Source: Paucibacter sp. B2R-40 (GTDB lineage: Bacteria; Pseudomonadota; Gammaproteobacteria; Burkholderiales; Burkholderiaceae_C). Taken from it: a stretch of DNA of 64,000 nt. The notes under the pieces were generated by a model that saw only the letters and a program-made list of their open reading frames with translations, ran no database searches and was not told the DNA's origin. A program made the position numbers and the translations under genes. Shown here piece after piece: positions 34,986 through 44,507 of this stretch (position 1 is its first letter; each line of letters begins with the position of its first letter). The stretch covers positions 496,001 to 560,000 of the forward strand of contig NZ_JAJIRP010000003.1 in NCBI RefSeq assembly GCF_025717555.1, written 5' to 3'.

Positions 34986-35318
34986 ATGACCGCCTACTTT
35001 GACAATGCCGCCACACCTTGGACCGAGTTGGGTGACGGCATACGCCGCAAGGTCGTCGGCCATACGCCGGAGCTGATGTCGGTGCTGGTGCAATTTGATC
35101 AGGGTGCGATTGGCTCCGTCCATGCGCATGACGACCATGACCAGATCGCTTTTGTAATCAGCGGCGAGTTTGAGGCCGACGTCGGTGGCGTCAAAAAGGT
35201 CTTGCGCGTCGGCGACGCCTTTGTGGCGCCGCGCCTGACACCGCATGGCGTGGTCGCGCTGGCAGCCGGCAGCACCTTGCTGGACCAGTTTTCACCTCGC
35301 CGCGAGGACTATCTCTAA
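34986..35318 (+). CDS. kdgF: Pectin-degradation cupin KdgF
   Basis: A 110-residue single-domain cupin. FDQGAIGSVHAHDDHDQIAF carries the metal-binding His residues, followed by VISGEFEADVGG and PHGVVALAAGSTLLDQFSPR-REDYL, which is the KdgF pattern. KdgF is known to speed the ring opening of 4,5-unsaturated galacturonate to the linear keto acid that KduI uses, so it links oligogalacturonate lyase to KduI here. It is divergent from kduI across a shared control region. A 10-bp GC-rich hairpin (35331-35357) follows the gene, without a T-run. Confidence 0.9.
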   Translation: MTAYFDNAATPWTELGDGIRRKVVGHTPELMSVLVQFDQGAIGSVHAHDDHDQIAFVISGEFEADVGGVKKVLRVGDAFVAPRLTPHGVVALAAGSTLLDQFSPRREDYL

Positions 35319-35330
35319 ACCCCCTTTCTC

Positions 35331-35357
35331 GCCCGGGGCGCACTGCAGCGCCCGGGC
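35331..35357. other. GC-rich hairpin after kdgF
   Basis: GCCCGGGGCGC (35331-35341) pairs with GCGCCCGGGC (35348-35357) with one bulged G. No T-run follows, so it is only a possible terminator between kdgF and the receptor gene. The rest of the gap to 35514 shows no recognised site. Confidence 0.45.
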
Positions 35358-35514
35358 AGACATGAAGACATCGCGGCGCCCTGCGCGCACCGCGATGCAA
35401 TTCGACACAACACCGGCCCTCAAACATGCGAAGACATGTCATCCAGGCCAAGCCAGCTATGTGTACCGCTGCCCAGCGGCGGTGCGCTCATTGAAAAACA
35501 GCAGGAGACAAACC

Positions 35515-38478
35515 ATGAACCCGCGCCCCAGCAGCAGTAACAAGTCCCATCCCCACGCCCTCGTGATGTCGATGATTTCCTTGGCCGTGCTGAGTTTGAT
35601 CGGCTCGGCCCATGCGCAAGAAGCGAGCAAGCCCGCGGCGGCCAGCGAGTCCAGGCTGGACACCATCTCGGTGACCGGCTTTCGCGCCTCCTTGGAAACG
35701 GCCTTGCGCGCCAAGCGCGACGAAAACAGCATTGTTGACGTCATCAAGGCCGAGGACATGGGCAAGTTCCCCGACACCAATCTGGCCGAGTCGCTGCAGC
35801 GCGTGCCCGGCGTGGTGATCGACCGCGATGCCGGCGAAGGACGCTCCATCACCGTGCGCGGCTTGGGCCAGGACTTCACCCGTGTGCGCATCAATGGCAT
35901 CGAGGCGCTGGCCACCACCGGCGGCACCGACAGCTCGGGCGGCGCCAACCGGTCGCGCGGTTTTGACTTCAACGTCTTTGCCGCCGACCTGTTCAGCTCC
36001 CTGACCGTGCGCAAGAGCAGCTCCGCCGATATCGACGAAGGCTCGCTGGGTGCCACCGTTGACCTGCAAACAACCCGCCCCCTGGACCTCAAAGCGGGTT
36101 TCACTGGTGCGATGTCGCTCAAGGGCATGTACAACGACCTGTCCGGCAAAACCACGCCCAAAGCCTCCTTCCTACTGTCGAACACCTTCGCCGACAATAA
36201 GATCGGTGTTTTGTTCTCCGGCGCCTATTCCAAACGTGAGGTTCTGGAAGAAGGCTTCAGCACCGTGCGCTGGGACAACGGCCCATCGTCCGGCGGCTGG
36301 TGCCCACCACAGGGCGCCACCATCGCCCCCGGCACCACCTTGCCGACCGGCTCCACCGCAACGACGTGCGGCCCGGCCGCCAACGGCGTGCCTCGCCTGG
36401 CTAATACGCCGGCCAACCAAGCTGCCTACCAAGAAGCCAGCAAGGCCGAGAACTTCCACCCGCGCCTGCCACGCTATGGCCGCCTGACTCACGACCAGGA
36501 ACGCCTGGGTCTGACCGGCTCCTTCCAGATCAAGCCGGCCGAAGGCACTTTGGTTACCGTCGACATGCTGTACTCCAAGCTCGACGCAACGCGCAAGGAA
36601 GACTTCCTCGAAGCGATCTCCTTCAGCCGCTCCTTGTCGCAGGGCGGCAAGCCGCAAACCAGCGTGCTGGCAACCGAATATGCGCCCAACGGCGCCCTGC
36701 TGTACGGCAAGTACAACGGTGTCGATATCCGTTCGGAGTCCCGCTTCGATCAGCTCTCTACCACCTTCACCCAGCCCACCCTGACGCTGGAGCAGGATCT
36801 GACCGACACCTTGAAACTCAACGCAAGGTTCGGCCGCGCCACATCCAAATTCAGGAACCCGATCCAGACCACCACCACCTTGGACGCCGCCAATGTGCAG
36901 GGCTACGAGATGGACTTCCGCAATAGCGACCGCCTGCCCATACTGAACTACGGCTCGCTCAACCCGTCCGACCCGAATGGCGGTCTGAAGATCATCGGCG
37001 TGCCGGTCGGTTCGGCCAGCATCAGCAACTTCACGCCCAGCGAAGTGCGTATCCGCCCGAACGGCACCACCAACACCAACGACCTGGCACATCTGGATCT
37101 GGCCTGGGAGCTCAATGAAAAGCTGACGCTTAAAGTAGGCGGTGACTTCAAAAAGTTCAAGTTCGAGACCTATGAGGCCCGCCGCACGGTCGAAACCATG
37201 AACACCCTGCCCGCCGGGGTCACGCAGGCCAGCTTGGTCACCAGCTTGACCGGCTTCGGCAAGGGCCAAAGCATTCCGGCCGGCACCATCACCAGCTGGG
37301 TGCTGCCCGACCTGAATGCCATCAGCAGCGCCTACGACATCTATTGCAACTGCCTGAAAACCGGCGCAGCCGGCGGCCCAGGCGACTACACGCTGACTTC
37401 GACCACGAACGCCAACGCCCGAGGCAACAACCGCACCGTCACCGAAACCGACAGCGGCGGCTTCGCGATGGCAGACTTCGCCTCCGAGCTGGGCGGCATT
37501 CCGCTGCGCGGCAACGTGGGCGTGCGTTACGTCAAGACCAAGATGACGGCGGATGGCTATCTGGCCACGGCCGGCGGCACCCCGGTCACAGCGGAAAACA
37601 GCTACGACGACTGGCTGCCCGCGATAAACGTCGCCGCCAACCTAAGCAAGAACTTGATTCTGCGCGGTGCCGCTGCCAAGGTCATGTCCAGGCCTCAATT
37701 GGCCAACCTGAGCCCCGGCGGCACGCTCAGCACTACCGGCACGCTGACCTATACCGGCGGCAACCCGCTGCTCAAGCCCTTCCGCGCCGACACCTTCGAC
37801 GCCAGCCTGGAGTGGTACCACGAGAAAAACGCCTTCGTCGGCCTGGGTCTGTTCCAGAAGAACATCAAGACCTATATCCAGACCGTCAAGACCAATTTGC
37901 CCTACAACCAGACCGGCTTGCCGATGTCCTTGTTGCCACCAGGCATGACGGGCGAAGAGGTCTTTGCGGTCACTTCGCCGGTCAACACCAATGGCGGCAA
38001 GCTCAGCGGCTTCGAGCTCAATATCCAGCAGCCGTTCAGCTTCTTGCCGGCCTGGGGCAAAAACTTTGGCGCACTGTTCAACTACACCTATGTGAAGTCA
38101 CAGATCGAATACATCGTCTCGCCCACCAGCACGGCAACGATCACCAATGACCTGATCAATCTGTCACCGCGCAGCTACAACACCACCCTGTACTACGACG
38201 ACGGCACCTTCAGCGCCCGGGTGTCGGGCTCGCAGCGCGAGGCCTATTTGACGCGCGTGCCGGGTCAGAACAACAACGATGTGGAAGGCAAGAACAAGAC
38301 CTTCAACGTTGATGCATCGATCTCCTACAAGGTCAATGACAAGCTGGACATCACGCTGGAAGGCGTCAACCTGACCAACCAGCCCAATGATCAATACATC
38401 AGCAGCCAGCGCGACAGCGTGGTGGTCAATAACGTGACCGGCCGTGAGTATTTGATTGGCTTCCGCTACAAGTTCTAA
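35515..38478 (+). CDS. TonB-dependent receptor (carbohydrate type)
   Basis: A 987-residue outer-membrane receptor. A signal peptide (residues 1-36, ending SAHA-QEAS) precedes a plug domain starting TISVTGFRASLETALRAKRD, with KAEDMGKFPDTNLAESLQRV and the GEGRSITVRGLGQDFTRVRI stretch. A 22-strand barrel follows, ending in an aromatic residue (LIGFRYKF). This long subtype with the FPDTNLAESLQRVPGV plug is common in loci for complex glycans. ATG at 35515 has AGGAGA eight bases upstream; an open frame extends earlier but overlaps kdgF. Its place between kdgF and rhamnogalacturonan esterase suggests import of pectic oligosaccharides; no SusD-like or sigma/anti-sigma partner is nearby. Confidence 0.92.
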   Translation: MNPRPSSSNKSHPHALVMSMISLAVLSLIGSAHAQEASKPAAASESRLDTISVTGFRASLETALRAKRDENSIVDVIKAEDMGKFPDTNLAESLQRVPGVVIDRDAGEGRSITVRGLGQDFTRVRINGIEALATTGGTDSSGGANRSRGFDFNVFAADLFSSLTVRKSSSADIDEGSLGATVDLQTTRPLDLKAGFTGAMSLKGMYNDLSGKTTPKASFLLSNTFADNKIGVLFSGAYSKREVLEEGFSTVRWDNGPSSGGWCPPQGATIAPGTTLPTGSTATTCGPAANGVPRLANTPANQAAYQEASKAENFHPRLPRYGRLTHDQERLGLTGSFQIKPAEGTLVTVDMLYSKLDATRKEDFLEAISFSRSLSQGGKPQTSVLATEYAPNGALLYGKYNGVDIRSESRFDQLSTTFTQPTLTLEQDLTDTLKLNARFGRATSKFRNPIQTTTTLDAANVQGYEMDFRNSDRLPILNYGSLNPSDPNGGLKIIGVPVGSASISNFTPSEVRIRPNGTTNTNDLAHLDLAWELNEKLTLKVGGDFKKFKFETYEARRTVETMNTLPAGVTQASLVTSLTGFGKGQSIPAGTITSWVLPDLNAISSAYDIYCNCLKTGAAGGPGDYTLTSTTNANARGNNRTVTETDSGGFAMADFASELGGIPLRGNVGVRYVKTKMTADGYLATAGGTPVTAENSYDDWLPAINVAANLSKNLILRGAAAKVMSRPQLANLSPGGTLSTTGTLTYTGGNPLLKPFRADTFDASLEWYHEKNAFVGLGLFQKNIKTYIQTVKTNLPYNQTGLPMSLLPPGMTGEEVFAVTSPVNTNGGKLSGFELNIQQPFSFLPAWGKNFGALFNYTYVKSQIEYIVSPTSTATITNDLINLSPRSYNTTLYYDDGTFSARVSGSQREAYLTRVPGQNNNDVEGKNKTFNVDASISYKVNDKLDITLEGVNLTNQPNDQYISSQRDSVVVNNVTGREYLIGFRYKF

Positions 38479-38508
38479 GCCCCGCGCTTGAAACTGCAGC
38501 TGTAGTCC

Positions 38509-38543
38509 AAGGGGTGCGAGTGCAAGCTCGGCACCCCTTTTTT
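38509..38543 (+). terminator. Intrinsic terminator after the first TonB receptor
   Basis: AAGGGGTGC (38509-38517) pairs with GCACCCCTT (38531-38539), with inner GAG/CTC pairing, then a run of six Ts. It lies 31 bases past the stop. Confidence 0.88.
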
Positions 38544-38575
38544 CGCCGGCTGTTTGATGTCAATTTGGAGATGCC

Positions 38576-39424
38576 ATGCCCAGGACCATGCCCTTGGAGA
38601 GGCGCGAGCTTTTGAAACAGGCTTGTGCCTTGACCTTAACCGTCGGCGCTGGCCAGCCGGTTTGGGCCGATGCCGGCTTGCCCGCCGCCGTCAACCCACC
38701 ACCGCCACCCCCTGCTCCGCCGCCGCTGGCCACCGTCCACCCTGCCCTGCATCTGGTCGGCGACTCCACCATGGCGGACAAGCCCTTGGACCCGCCCAAC
38801 CCCGAACGCGGCTGGGGCCAAATGTTTCGCGAGCGGGTCAAAGAGCCGGTGCGCATCGTCAACCACGCGGTCAATGGCCGCAGCAGCAAGAACTTTCAAG
38901 ACGAAGGCCGCTGGGCCCATCTGCTCGCTCAACTGGCGCAGGGTGACTTTGTGCTGATCCAGTTCGGCCACAACGACGCAAAAAAAGAGGACCTGGCACG
39001 CTACGCCGCCGCGCACGGCGCCTACCGCGACAACCTGCGGCTGTTCGTGCGCGATGTGCGTGAGCGCGGCGCCACACCGTTGCTGGCGACCTCCCTGATG
39101 CGGCGCGAGTTTGACGCCACAGGCCGCTTGAAAGACACCCATGCCGACTACCCCGTCGTGATGCGGGAAGTCGCCGTTGAAATGGACGTGCCCCTGCTGG
39201 ACCTGCACCGCGCCAGCGCCGTGCTGCTGCAAGCACTCGGCCCGGCTCAATCCGAGCCGCTCTTTCTCTGGGCCAAACCCGGTGAGTATGAACGTTACCC
39301 GGCCGGCAAGAAAGACAACACCCATTTCAGCGAAGCCGGCGCGCGCGCAATGGCTGGCCTGGCCGAACAAACGCTGCGGCTGCAAAACCACCCGCTCTGC
39401 AGCTGGTTGAAGGTCGCTGTTTGA
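38576..39424 (+). CDS. Rhamnogalacturonan acetylesterase (GDSL/SGNH, CE12)
   Basis: Removes acetyl groups from rhamnogalacturonan-I. The 282-residue protein has an export signal ([20 protein letters not shown]), a Pro-rich spacer of about 20 residues, and SGNH blocks in order: GDSTMADK with the catalytic Ser, [20 protein letters not shown], and [10 protein letters not shown] with the Asp-His pair. This order and the DSTMADK form are typical of CE12. GGAG five bases before the ATG fixes the start. It stands between a TonB receptor and an S9 peptidase. An arginine pair is present before the hydrophobic segment (ERRELLK), so Tat export is possible but not certain. Confidence 0.88.
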   Translation: MPRTMPLERRELLKQACALTLTVGAGQPVWADAGLPAAVNPPPPPPAPPPLATVHPALHLVGDSTMADKPLDPPNPERGWGQMFRERVKEPVRIVNHAVNGRSSKNFQDEGRWAHLLAQLAQGDFVLIQFGHNDAKKEDLARYAAAHGAYRDNLRLFVRDVRERGATPLLATSLMRREFDATGRLKDTHADYPVVMREVAVEMDVPLLDLHRASAVLLQALGPAQSEPLFLWAKPGEYERYPAGKKDNTHFSEAGARAMAGLAEQTLRLQNHPLCSWLKVAV

Positions 39425-39477
39425 GTTCTGCAGCCTGGCCCCGCCCGCCAACGCCATCAACAACGAGATCAGCACGC

Positions 39478-41571
39478 ATGAAATCCCACCAGCATTTCGC
39501 CAGAGCGCTGCTGGCTCTGGGCGCTCTGATGCTCCTGAGCAGCAGCGCTGCATTTGCACAAGCCGAAGACAGCGAGCCTACCGAGCAGTCAACCGTGCAG
39601 GCCTCGCAGCCAAGCAGCAGCCCGAGCACAAAGAAACTGCCGGCCCAGACCATAGAAGATTTCGCTCGTGCGCCCTTGCTGCAGCATGTGCAGCTCTCGC
39701 CGGATGGCAAGCAAATTGCCGCCGTCCTCAACCAAGGCAAGCTCAGTGTGCTGGTGACTCGCCCGGTCAAGGGCGGCACGTTCAAGCAACTGATGGCCAG
39801 CGACAATCTGGAGCACCAGTTCAACTGGCTGCGCTGGGTCAACGCCGACCGTTTGGTGGTCAGCTTGCGCTACCCCAGCACGCGCCAAGTGAGCTGGTTC
39901 AGCAGCGCCGACAGCATGGAATCGCGTCTCTTGGCGGTCAACGCCGATGGCTCACACCTGCTCAATCTCAGCCGCATGCGGGGCCAAGAGGACATCGCCC
40001 AAGCGCTCGACCAAGCGGTGGTGATTGACTGGCTGGCTGACGATGGCCATCACATACTGATGAGTCAGCCGAATGCCAAATTCAGCGGTGCGCCGGCCGT
40101 CTTCAAAGTCGACGTCAACACCGGCGCGCGGCAATTGCTGCGCGAGGCCAAGGCCGACATCCGCAGCTGGTTCACCGATGCCCAGCACCGGGTAAGGGTC
40201 GGTGTCGGCTTCACCGAGGGCCGGTTCTCGCTCTGGGTCAGCGACCCGGCGGGTGACAACTGGCGGCTGGCACGCAGCTTCGGCTACTTTGACCCCGCCC
40301 GCGTCCTGCCACTGGGCTTCGGGCTCGACCCGCAAGTCCTTTTCGTCAGTGCCATGCATGAAGGCTTCCAAGCCATCTACACCATGGACCTGAGCGACCC
40401 GGCCTTGCCTTTGACGCTGAAGTTCCAGCCCAAGTCCGGCAGAGACCTGGAGGGCCGCTTGCTGCATTCCAGCAAAACCGGTGAGGCCGTGGGCTTCGTC
40501 TCCAACGGCCAAGACGCTGCCGCCTACTTTTGGAGCGAGGAACATAAGGCCTTGCTTGAACGCATAGACAAAGCCTTGCCCAAGCGGGCCAACCGCCTCT
40601 TGCAGTTGGTCAAGGACGACGATGTCTACCTGCTGCGCTCCTTTGGCAACGGCCAACCGGGTGAATACTTGCTCGGTCAGCGCAGCAAGAGTGCCTTGGC
40701 GGTACTGGCCGAGCTCAACGCGCAACTCGACCCAGAGCACCTGGCCCGCAAGCGAAGCATCCGATTCAAGGCCCGCGACGGCCTGCCCTTGCAGGCCTAT
40801 CTGAGCCTGCCTGAACTCAGTAAGGGAGTGCCGAGCAAGAACTTGCCGCTGGTGGTGTTGCCCCATGGCGGTCCGCAAGCGGCGACCGGCAGCCAATTCG
40901 AAACCTGGCCAGCCTTTCTGGCGGAGCGGGGCTACGCGGTCTTGCAGGTCAATTTCCGCGGCTCCACCGGCTTTGGTCAGGCCTTTATGGAGGCAGGTCT
41001 GAAGCGCTGGGGCCTGGAGATGCAGGATGACCTCAGCGACGGCGTCGCGGAACTGGTCAGGCGCGGCATCGCCGACCCCCAACGCGTAGCGATCGTGGGA
41101 GCCAGCTATGGCGGTTATGCCGCCTTGATGGGCGCGGTCAAAACACCGCAGCAATATCGCGGCGCCTTCGCCTTTGCGCCATTGACCGATCTGGTCGAGT
41201 ACGCGCGCGAGATCGCGAACAACCGACTCTTGGTCAGCACCCATGCGCTTGAGCGACAAATCGGTAGCTTGGTCTCCGACCGGGCTCGACTTGAAGCCAC
41301 GTCACCCCGGCTGCAAGTCGAAAAAATCGAAGTCCCGGTGGTGCTGGTGCATGGCACCCTGGACCGCCAAGCGCCTTACGAGCACAGCGTCTGGATGGCC
41401 GATGCACTCAAGGCCGCCGGCAAAGACTATCGCTTCATCAGCCAAGACCGCGGAGACCATCAACTGAGCCACCAGCCTTATCAGCTGCAACTGCTGCAAG
41501 AGCTCGATGCCTTCTTGCTCAAGGTCTTGGGCCCCGGGGCCCAAGCGGCGCCGGCAGCAGCGGCCCATTGA
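39478..41571 (+). CDS. S9 family serine peptidase (prolyl oligopeptidase type)
   Basis: A 697-residue exported peptidase. Signal peptide residues 1-24 (HFARALLALGALMLLSSSAA), an acidic Ser/Pro-rich spacer, a beta-propeller of about 380 residues (LQHVQLSPDGKQIAAVLNQG) and a C-terminal alpha/beta hydrolase domain. The triad is Ser in IVGASYGGYAALMG, Asp in VLVHGTLDRQAPYE and His in GDHQLSHQP. The ATG at 39478 gives a clean signal peptide, although the frame is open back into the esterase gene. A peptidase within a pectin locus is unusual; it could act on arabinogalactan-protein or extensin peptides, or be unrelated. A related reading as an uncharacterised acyl-peptidase is also possible. Confidence 0.87.
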   Translation: MKSHQHFARALLALGALMLLSSSAAFAQAEDSEPTEQSTVQASQPSSSPSTKKLPAQTIEDFARAPLLQHVQLSPDGKQIAAVLNQGKLSVLVTRPVKGGTFKQLMASDNLEHQFNWLRWVNADRLVVSLRYPSTRQVSWFSSADSMESRLLAVNADGSHLLNLSRMRGQEDIAQALDQAVVIDWLADDGHHILMSQPNAKFSGAPAVFKVDVNTGARQLLREAKADIRSWFTDAQHRVRVGVGFTEGRFSLWVSDPAGDNWRLARSFGYFDPARVLPLGFGLDPQVLFVSAMHEGFQAIYTMDLSDPALPLTLKFQPKSGRDLEGRLLHSSKTGEAVGFVSNGQDAAAYFWSEEHKALLERIDKALPKRANRLLQLVKDDDVYLLRSFGNGQPGEYLLGQRSKSALAVLAELNAQLDPEHLARKRSIRFKARDGLPLQAYLSLPELSKGVPSKNLPLVVLPHGGPQAATGSQFETWPAFLAERGYAVLQVNFRGSTGFGQAFMEAGLKRWGLEMQDDLSDGVAELVRRGIADPQRVAIVGASYGGYAALMGAVKTPQQYRGAFAFAPLTDLVEYAREIANNRLLVSTHALERQIGSLVSDRARLEATSPRLQVEKIEVPVVLVHGTLDRQAPYEHSVWMADALKAAGKDYRFISQDRGDHQLSHQPYQLQLLQELDAFLLKVLGPGAQAAPAAAAH

Positions 41572-41625
41572 CCGCTGGGCATCGCCATCGGCCACGCTCT
41601 CACCTATCCGGATCCAACATAGTTA

Positions 41626-41641
41626 ATCACTCAAAAGTGAT
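41626..41641. promoter_or_regulatory. Inverted repeat upstream of dgoD
   Basis: ATCACT, a CAAA spacer and AGTGAT form a perfect 6-4-6 inverted repeat 59 bases before the dgoD start, in the only A/T-rich part of the gap. It overlaps a possible -10 (GATACT). It is a candidate operator for the sugar operon, perhaps for the LysR protein at 53948. Confidence 0.45.
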
Positions 41642-41700
41642 ACTTTGAAGCTATCTCGCAGACTTAAGCTGACGGCTGTTTCTTGACTGCCAACGGCCCC

Positions 41701-42849
41701 ATGAAGATTACCAAGCTCACGACCTACCGCCTGCCGCCACGCTGGATGTTGCTCAAGATCGAAACCGATGAGGGCGTGGTGGGTTGGGGAGAACCTGTCA
41801 TTGAGGGCCGCGCCCGCACCGTCGAAACCGCTGTCCAGGAGTTCGCCCCGTTTTTGATCGGCCAAGACCCGGCGCGCATCAATGACCTCTGGCAGGTGAT
41901 GTACCGCGGCAGTTTCTACCGGGGTGGCGCCATCCTGATGAGTGCAATTGCCGGCATCGACCAAGCGCTATGGGACATCAAGGGCAAGCTATTGGGTGTA
42001 CCGGTCTACGAGCTGCTGGGCGGCTTGGTGCGCGACCGCATGAAGACCTATTCCTGGGTCGGCGGCGACCGCCCGGCCGATGTGATTGCCGATATCCGGC
42101 GCCTGCGCGCCGGTGGCTTCGATACCTTCAAGATGAATGGCACCGAGGAATTCGGCATCATCGACAGTGCGGCGGCGGTGGATAGCGCCGTCGCCCGTAT
42201 CGCTGAGATCCGCGCCGCCTTTGGCAACGAGATTGAGTTCGGCATTGACTTCCACGGTCGCGTCGCTGCGCCCATGGCCAAGGTTCTGCTGCGGGCGCTG
42301 GAGCCCTACAGGCCTCTATTCGTCGAAGAGCCGGTGCTGGCCGAGCAGGCCGAGCATTACCCCCGACTGGCCGAAAGCACCTCGATTCCGCTGGCCGCCG
42401 GCGAACGGATGTACTCGCGCTTCGAATTCAAGCGCGTGTTCGAGCAAGGCGGCATCGCCATCGTGCAGCCCGACCTCTCGCATGCCGGTGGCATCACCGA
42501 ATGCGTGAAGATCGCCGCCATGGCCGAGGCCTATGACGTAGCGCTGGCACCTCATTGCCCGCTCGGCCCGGTAGCCTTGGCCGCTTGCCTGGCGGTGGAC
42601 TTTGTGTCGCACAACGCGGTACTGCAAGAGCAGAGCATGGGCATCCACTACAACAAGGGTGGCGAGCTGCTGGACTATGTGTTGAACAAGGACGACTTCC
42701 ATATCGAAGGCGGCTACATCTCGCCACTGCCCAAACCGGGCCTGGGTGTCGTGATCGACGAGGCCCGCGTCATCGAAGCCAGCCGCAATGCACCCGATTG
42801 GCGCAACCCTTTGTGGCGCCATGCCGATGGCAGCGTGGCCGAATGGTGA
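41701..42849 (+). CDS. dgoD: D-galactonate dehydratase
   Basis: Enolase-superfamily enzyme that converts D-galactonate to 2-keto-3-deoxygalactonate. The 382 residues equal the E. coli enzyme in length. Family residues appear in order: [20 protein letters not shown] at the N-terminus, [14 protein letters not shown], the metal Asp and catalytic His in [10 protein letters not shown], then FVEEPVL and [12 protein letters not shown], and the second catalytic His in [12 protein letters not shown]. It opens a long operon; dgoK starts inside its stop codon region. A frame extension to 41683 exists but the standard N-terminus begins at 41701. Confidence 0.95.
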   Translation: MKITKLTTYRLPPRWMLLKIETDEGVVGWGEPVIEGRARTVETAVQEFAPFLIGQDPARINDLWQVMYRGSFYRGGAILMSAIAGIDQALWDIKGKLLGVPVYELLGGLVRDRMKTYSWVGGDRPADVIADIRRLRAGGFDTFKMNGTEEFGIIDSAAAVDSAVARIAEIRAAFGNEIEFGIDFHGRVAAPMAKVLLRALEPYRPLFVEEPVLAEQAEHYPRLAESTSIPLAAGERMYSRFEFKRVFEQGGIAIVQPDLSHAGGITECVKIAAMAEAYDVALAPHCPLGPVALAACLAVDFVSHNAVLQEQSMGIHYNKGGELLDYVLNKDDFHIEGGYISPLPKPGLGVVIDEARVIEASRNAPDWRNPLWRHADGSVAEW

Positions 42850-43820
42850 TCTCCAGCAGCGGCCAGCACGCCGCCCTGCTCGCCCTCGACTGGGGCAGCA
42901 GCGGGCTGCGCGCCTTTCTGATCGACGCGCAGGGCCAGACGCTCGCGTCCCGCAGCTCGGCCATGGGTGCCAGCGTGATGGACGGCAAGCCCCAAGCCTA
43001 CGCACAGGCGCTCGAACAAATCGCCGGCGACTGGCTGCAAGTCCAGCCGCAGCTGCCGGTCTTGGCCTGTGGCATGGTCGGCGCCAAACATGGCTGGCGC
43101 GAGGCGCCCTATGTGGACTGCCCCGCAAGCGGAGCCGATTTGGCCGCAAGCTCCGTCGAAGTAGCTTTCGGCGTGGGTCAACATTTGCGCATACTGCCGG
43201 GTCTGCGATACCAGCCCCAGGGCATGCCGCCCGATGTGATGCGGGGCGAAGAGACACAGCTGTTCGGCGCCCTTGCGCTGCACCCCGGTTTGGCCGAGGC
43301 GGCCTGCGTCGTGATGCCGGGCACCCATTCGAAATGGGCCGAGCTGCGCGACGCCAAGGTGCGCGGCTTTGCCACCCAGATGACCGGCGAGCTGTTTGCC
43401 CTGCTGCGTCAACATTCGGTGTTAGGGCGACTGATGCCCGAGCCTGTGGCGGCCACCGACTCCAGCACCTTTCTAGCCGGCGTGCGGGCCGCGCGGGACG
43501 CTGGCCACCTGGGCCTGGGCCATCAGCTGTTTGCCGTGCGCACCCTGGGCTTGACCGAGCAACTGCCTGCCAGCGGCCTGGCCGACTATATGTCCGGCCT
43601 GCTGATCGGCCATGAACTGCGCACCGGCCTGGCCTGGCGCACAGCGCATGGCTTGGGCTTGGCGCCACTGCTGCTGATCGGCGAACCGGCACTTTGCGCT
43701 CGCTACGAGCAAGGCTTGAACGCCTTTGATTGTGGGGTCGCGCTGCGCCTCGACAACACCGCACCGACAGGGCTTTGGCGGCTGGCGCAAAGCGCCGGTT
43801 GGCTACAGACCTCGCACTGA
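42843..43820 (+). CDS. dgoK: 2-dehydro-3-deoxygalactonokinase
   Basis: Phosphorylates 2-keto-3-deoxygalactonate. The 325-residue protein begins with the phosphate-binding [20 protein letters not shown] motif of the DgoK family, then [32 protein letters not shown] and [15 protein letters not shown] at 42843 overlaps the dgoD stop (ATGGTGA), showing translational coupling. DgoD, DgoK and DgoA are all present, in this order, which completes the galactonate branch. Open frame continues upstream inside dgoD but has no family resemblance. Confidence 0.93.
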   Translation: MVISSSGQHAALLALDWGSSGLRAFLIDAQGQTLASRSSAMGASVMDGKPQAYAQALEQIAGDWLQVQPQLPVLACGMVGAKHGWREAPYVDCPASGADLAASSVEVAFGVGQHLRILPGLRYQPQGMPPDVMRGEETQLFGALALHPGLAEAACVVMPGTHSKWAELRDAKVRGFATQMTGELFALLRQHSVLGRLMPEPVAATDSSTFLAGVRAARDAGHLGLGHQLFAVRTLGLTEQLPASGLADYMSGLLIGHELRTGLAWRTAHGLGLAPLLLIGEPALCARYEQGLNAFDCGVALRLDNTAPTGLWRLAQSAGWLQTSH

Positions 43821-43833
43821 ATTGGACCGACCT

Positions 43834-44463
43834 ATGACGACTTCCTTGTTCGACCGAGTTTTTGCCGAATTGCCCCTGGTCGCCATCCTGCGTGGCGTAC
43901 GCCCCGACGAAGTCGAGGCAATCGCGCTGGGCCTCTATGAAGAAGGCTTTCGCCTGATAGAGGTGCCTATGAATTCGCCACAGGCGCTGGACTCAATCGC
44001 GCGCCTGTCGCGCTGCCTGCCGGCCGACGCACTCTTGGGCGCCGGCACCGTCTTGAGCCCCGCCGCTGCGCGCCAGGTCCGCGATGCCGGTGGCCGCTTG
44101 ATCGTGATGCCCCATGCTGATACTGCCGTCGTGCGGGCCGCCAAGGCGGACGGCATGTTCTGCGTGCCCGGTGCAGTGACGCCGACCGAGGCCTTTGCTT
44201 GCGCCGATGCAGGCGCCGACGCCGTCAAGCTGTTCCCGGCCGAGCTGATCACGCCGCAGATCGTCAAAGCAATGCGAGCGGTGATTCCACTCAGCCTGCC
44301 TCTGCTGCCCGTCGGGGGCGTGACGCCACAAACCATGGCGCCCTATGTGCAGGCCGGCGCCTCCGGCTTCGGCCTCGGCTCGGCCCTGTATGCGCCGGGC
44401 TACTCTGCCGCAGCCGTCGCCGAGCGCGCGCGTGCTTTTGTACAGGCCTGGCGCGCGCTATAA
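43834..44463 (+). CDS. dgoA: 2-dehydro-3-deoxy-6-phosphogalactonate aldolase
   Basis: Class I aldolase splitting 2-keto-3-deoxy-6-phosphogalactonate to pyruvate and glyceraldehyde 3-phosphate. The 209-residue TIM barrel has LPLVAILRGVRPDEVEAIAL with the catalytic-Glu region, FRLIEVPMNSPQAL, LGAGTVLSP, the Schiff-base Lys in ADAVKLFPAEL, and PVGGVTPQTMAPYVQAGAS. PMNSP rather than the LRTP of KDPG aldolase supports the galacto form. It lies 13 bases after dgoK. Confidence 0.94.
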   Translation: MTTSLFDRVFAELPLVAILRGVRPDEVEAIALGLYEEGFRLIEVPMNSPQALDSIARLSRCLPADALLGAGTVLSPAAARQVRDAGGRLIVMPHADTAVVRAAKADGMFCVPGAVTPTEAFACADAGADAVKLFPAELITPQIVKAMRAVIPLSLPLLPVGGVTPQTMAPYVQAGASGFGLGSALYAPGYSAAAVAERARAFVQAWRAL

Positions 44464-44507
44464 ACCGCCGCGCCGAGGCGCTGATCAAGAAAAAAACCAG
44501 AGACACC

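Noticed and set aside
39952-41259. 435-codon open frame antisense to the S9 peptidase
   Set aside because: The triad and signal peptide fix the plus-strand gene; the antisense translation has no recognisable domain.
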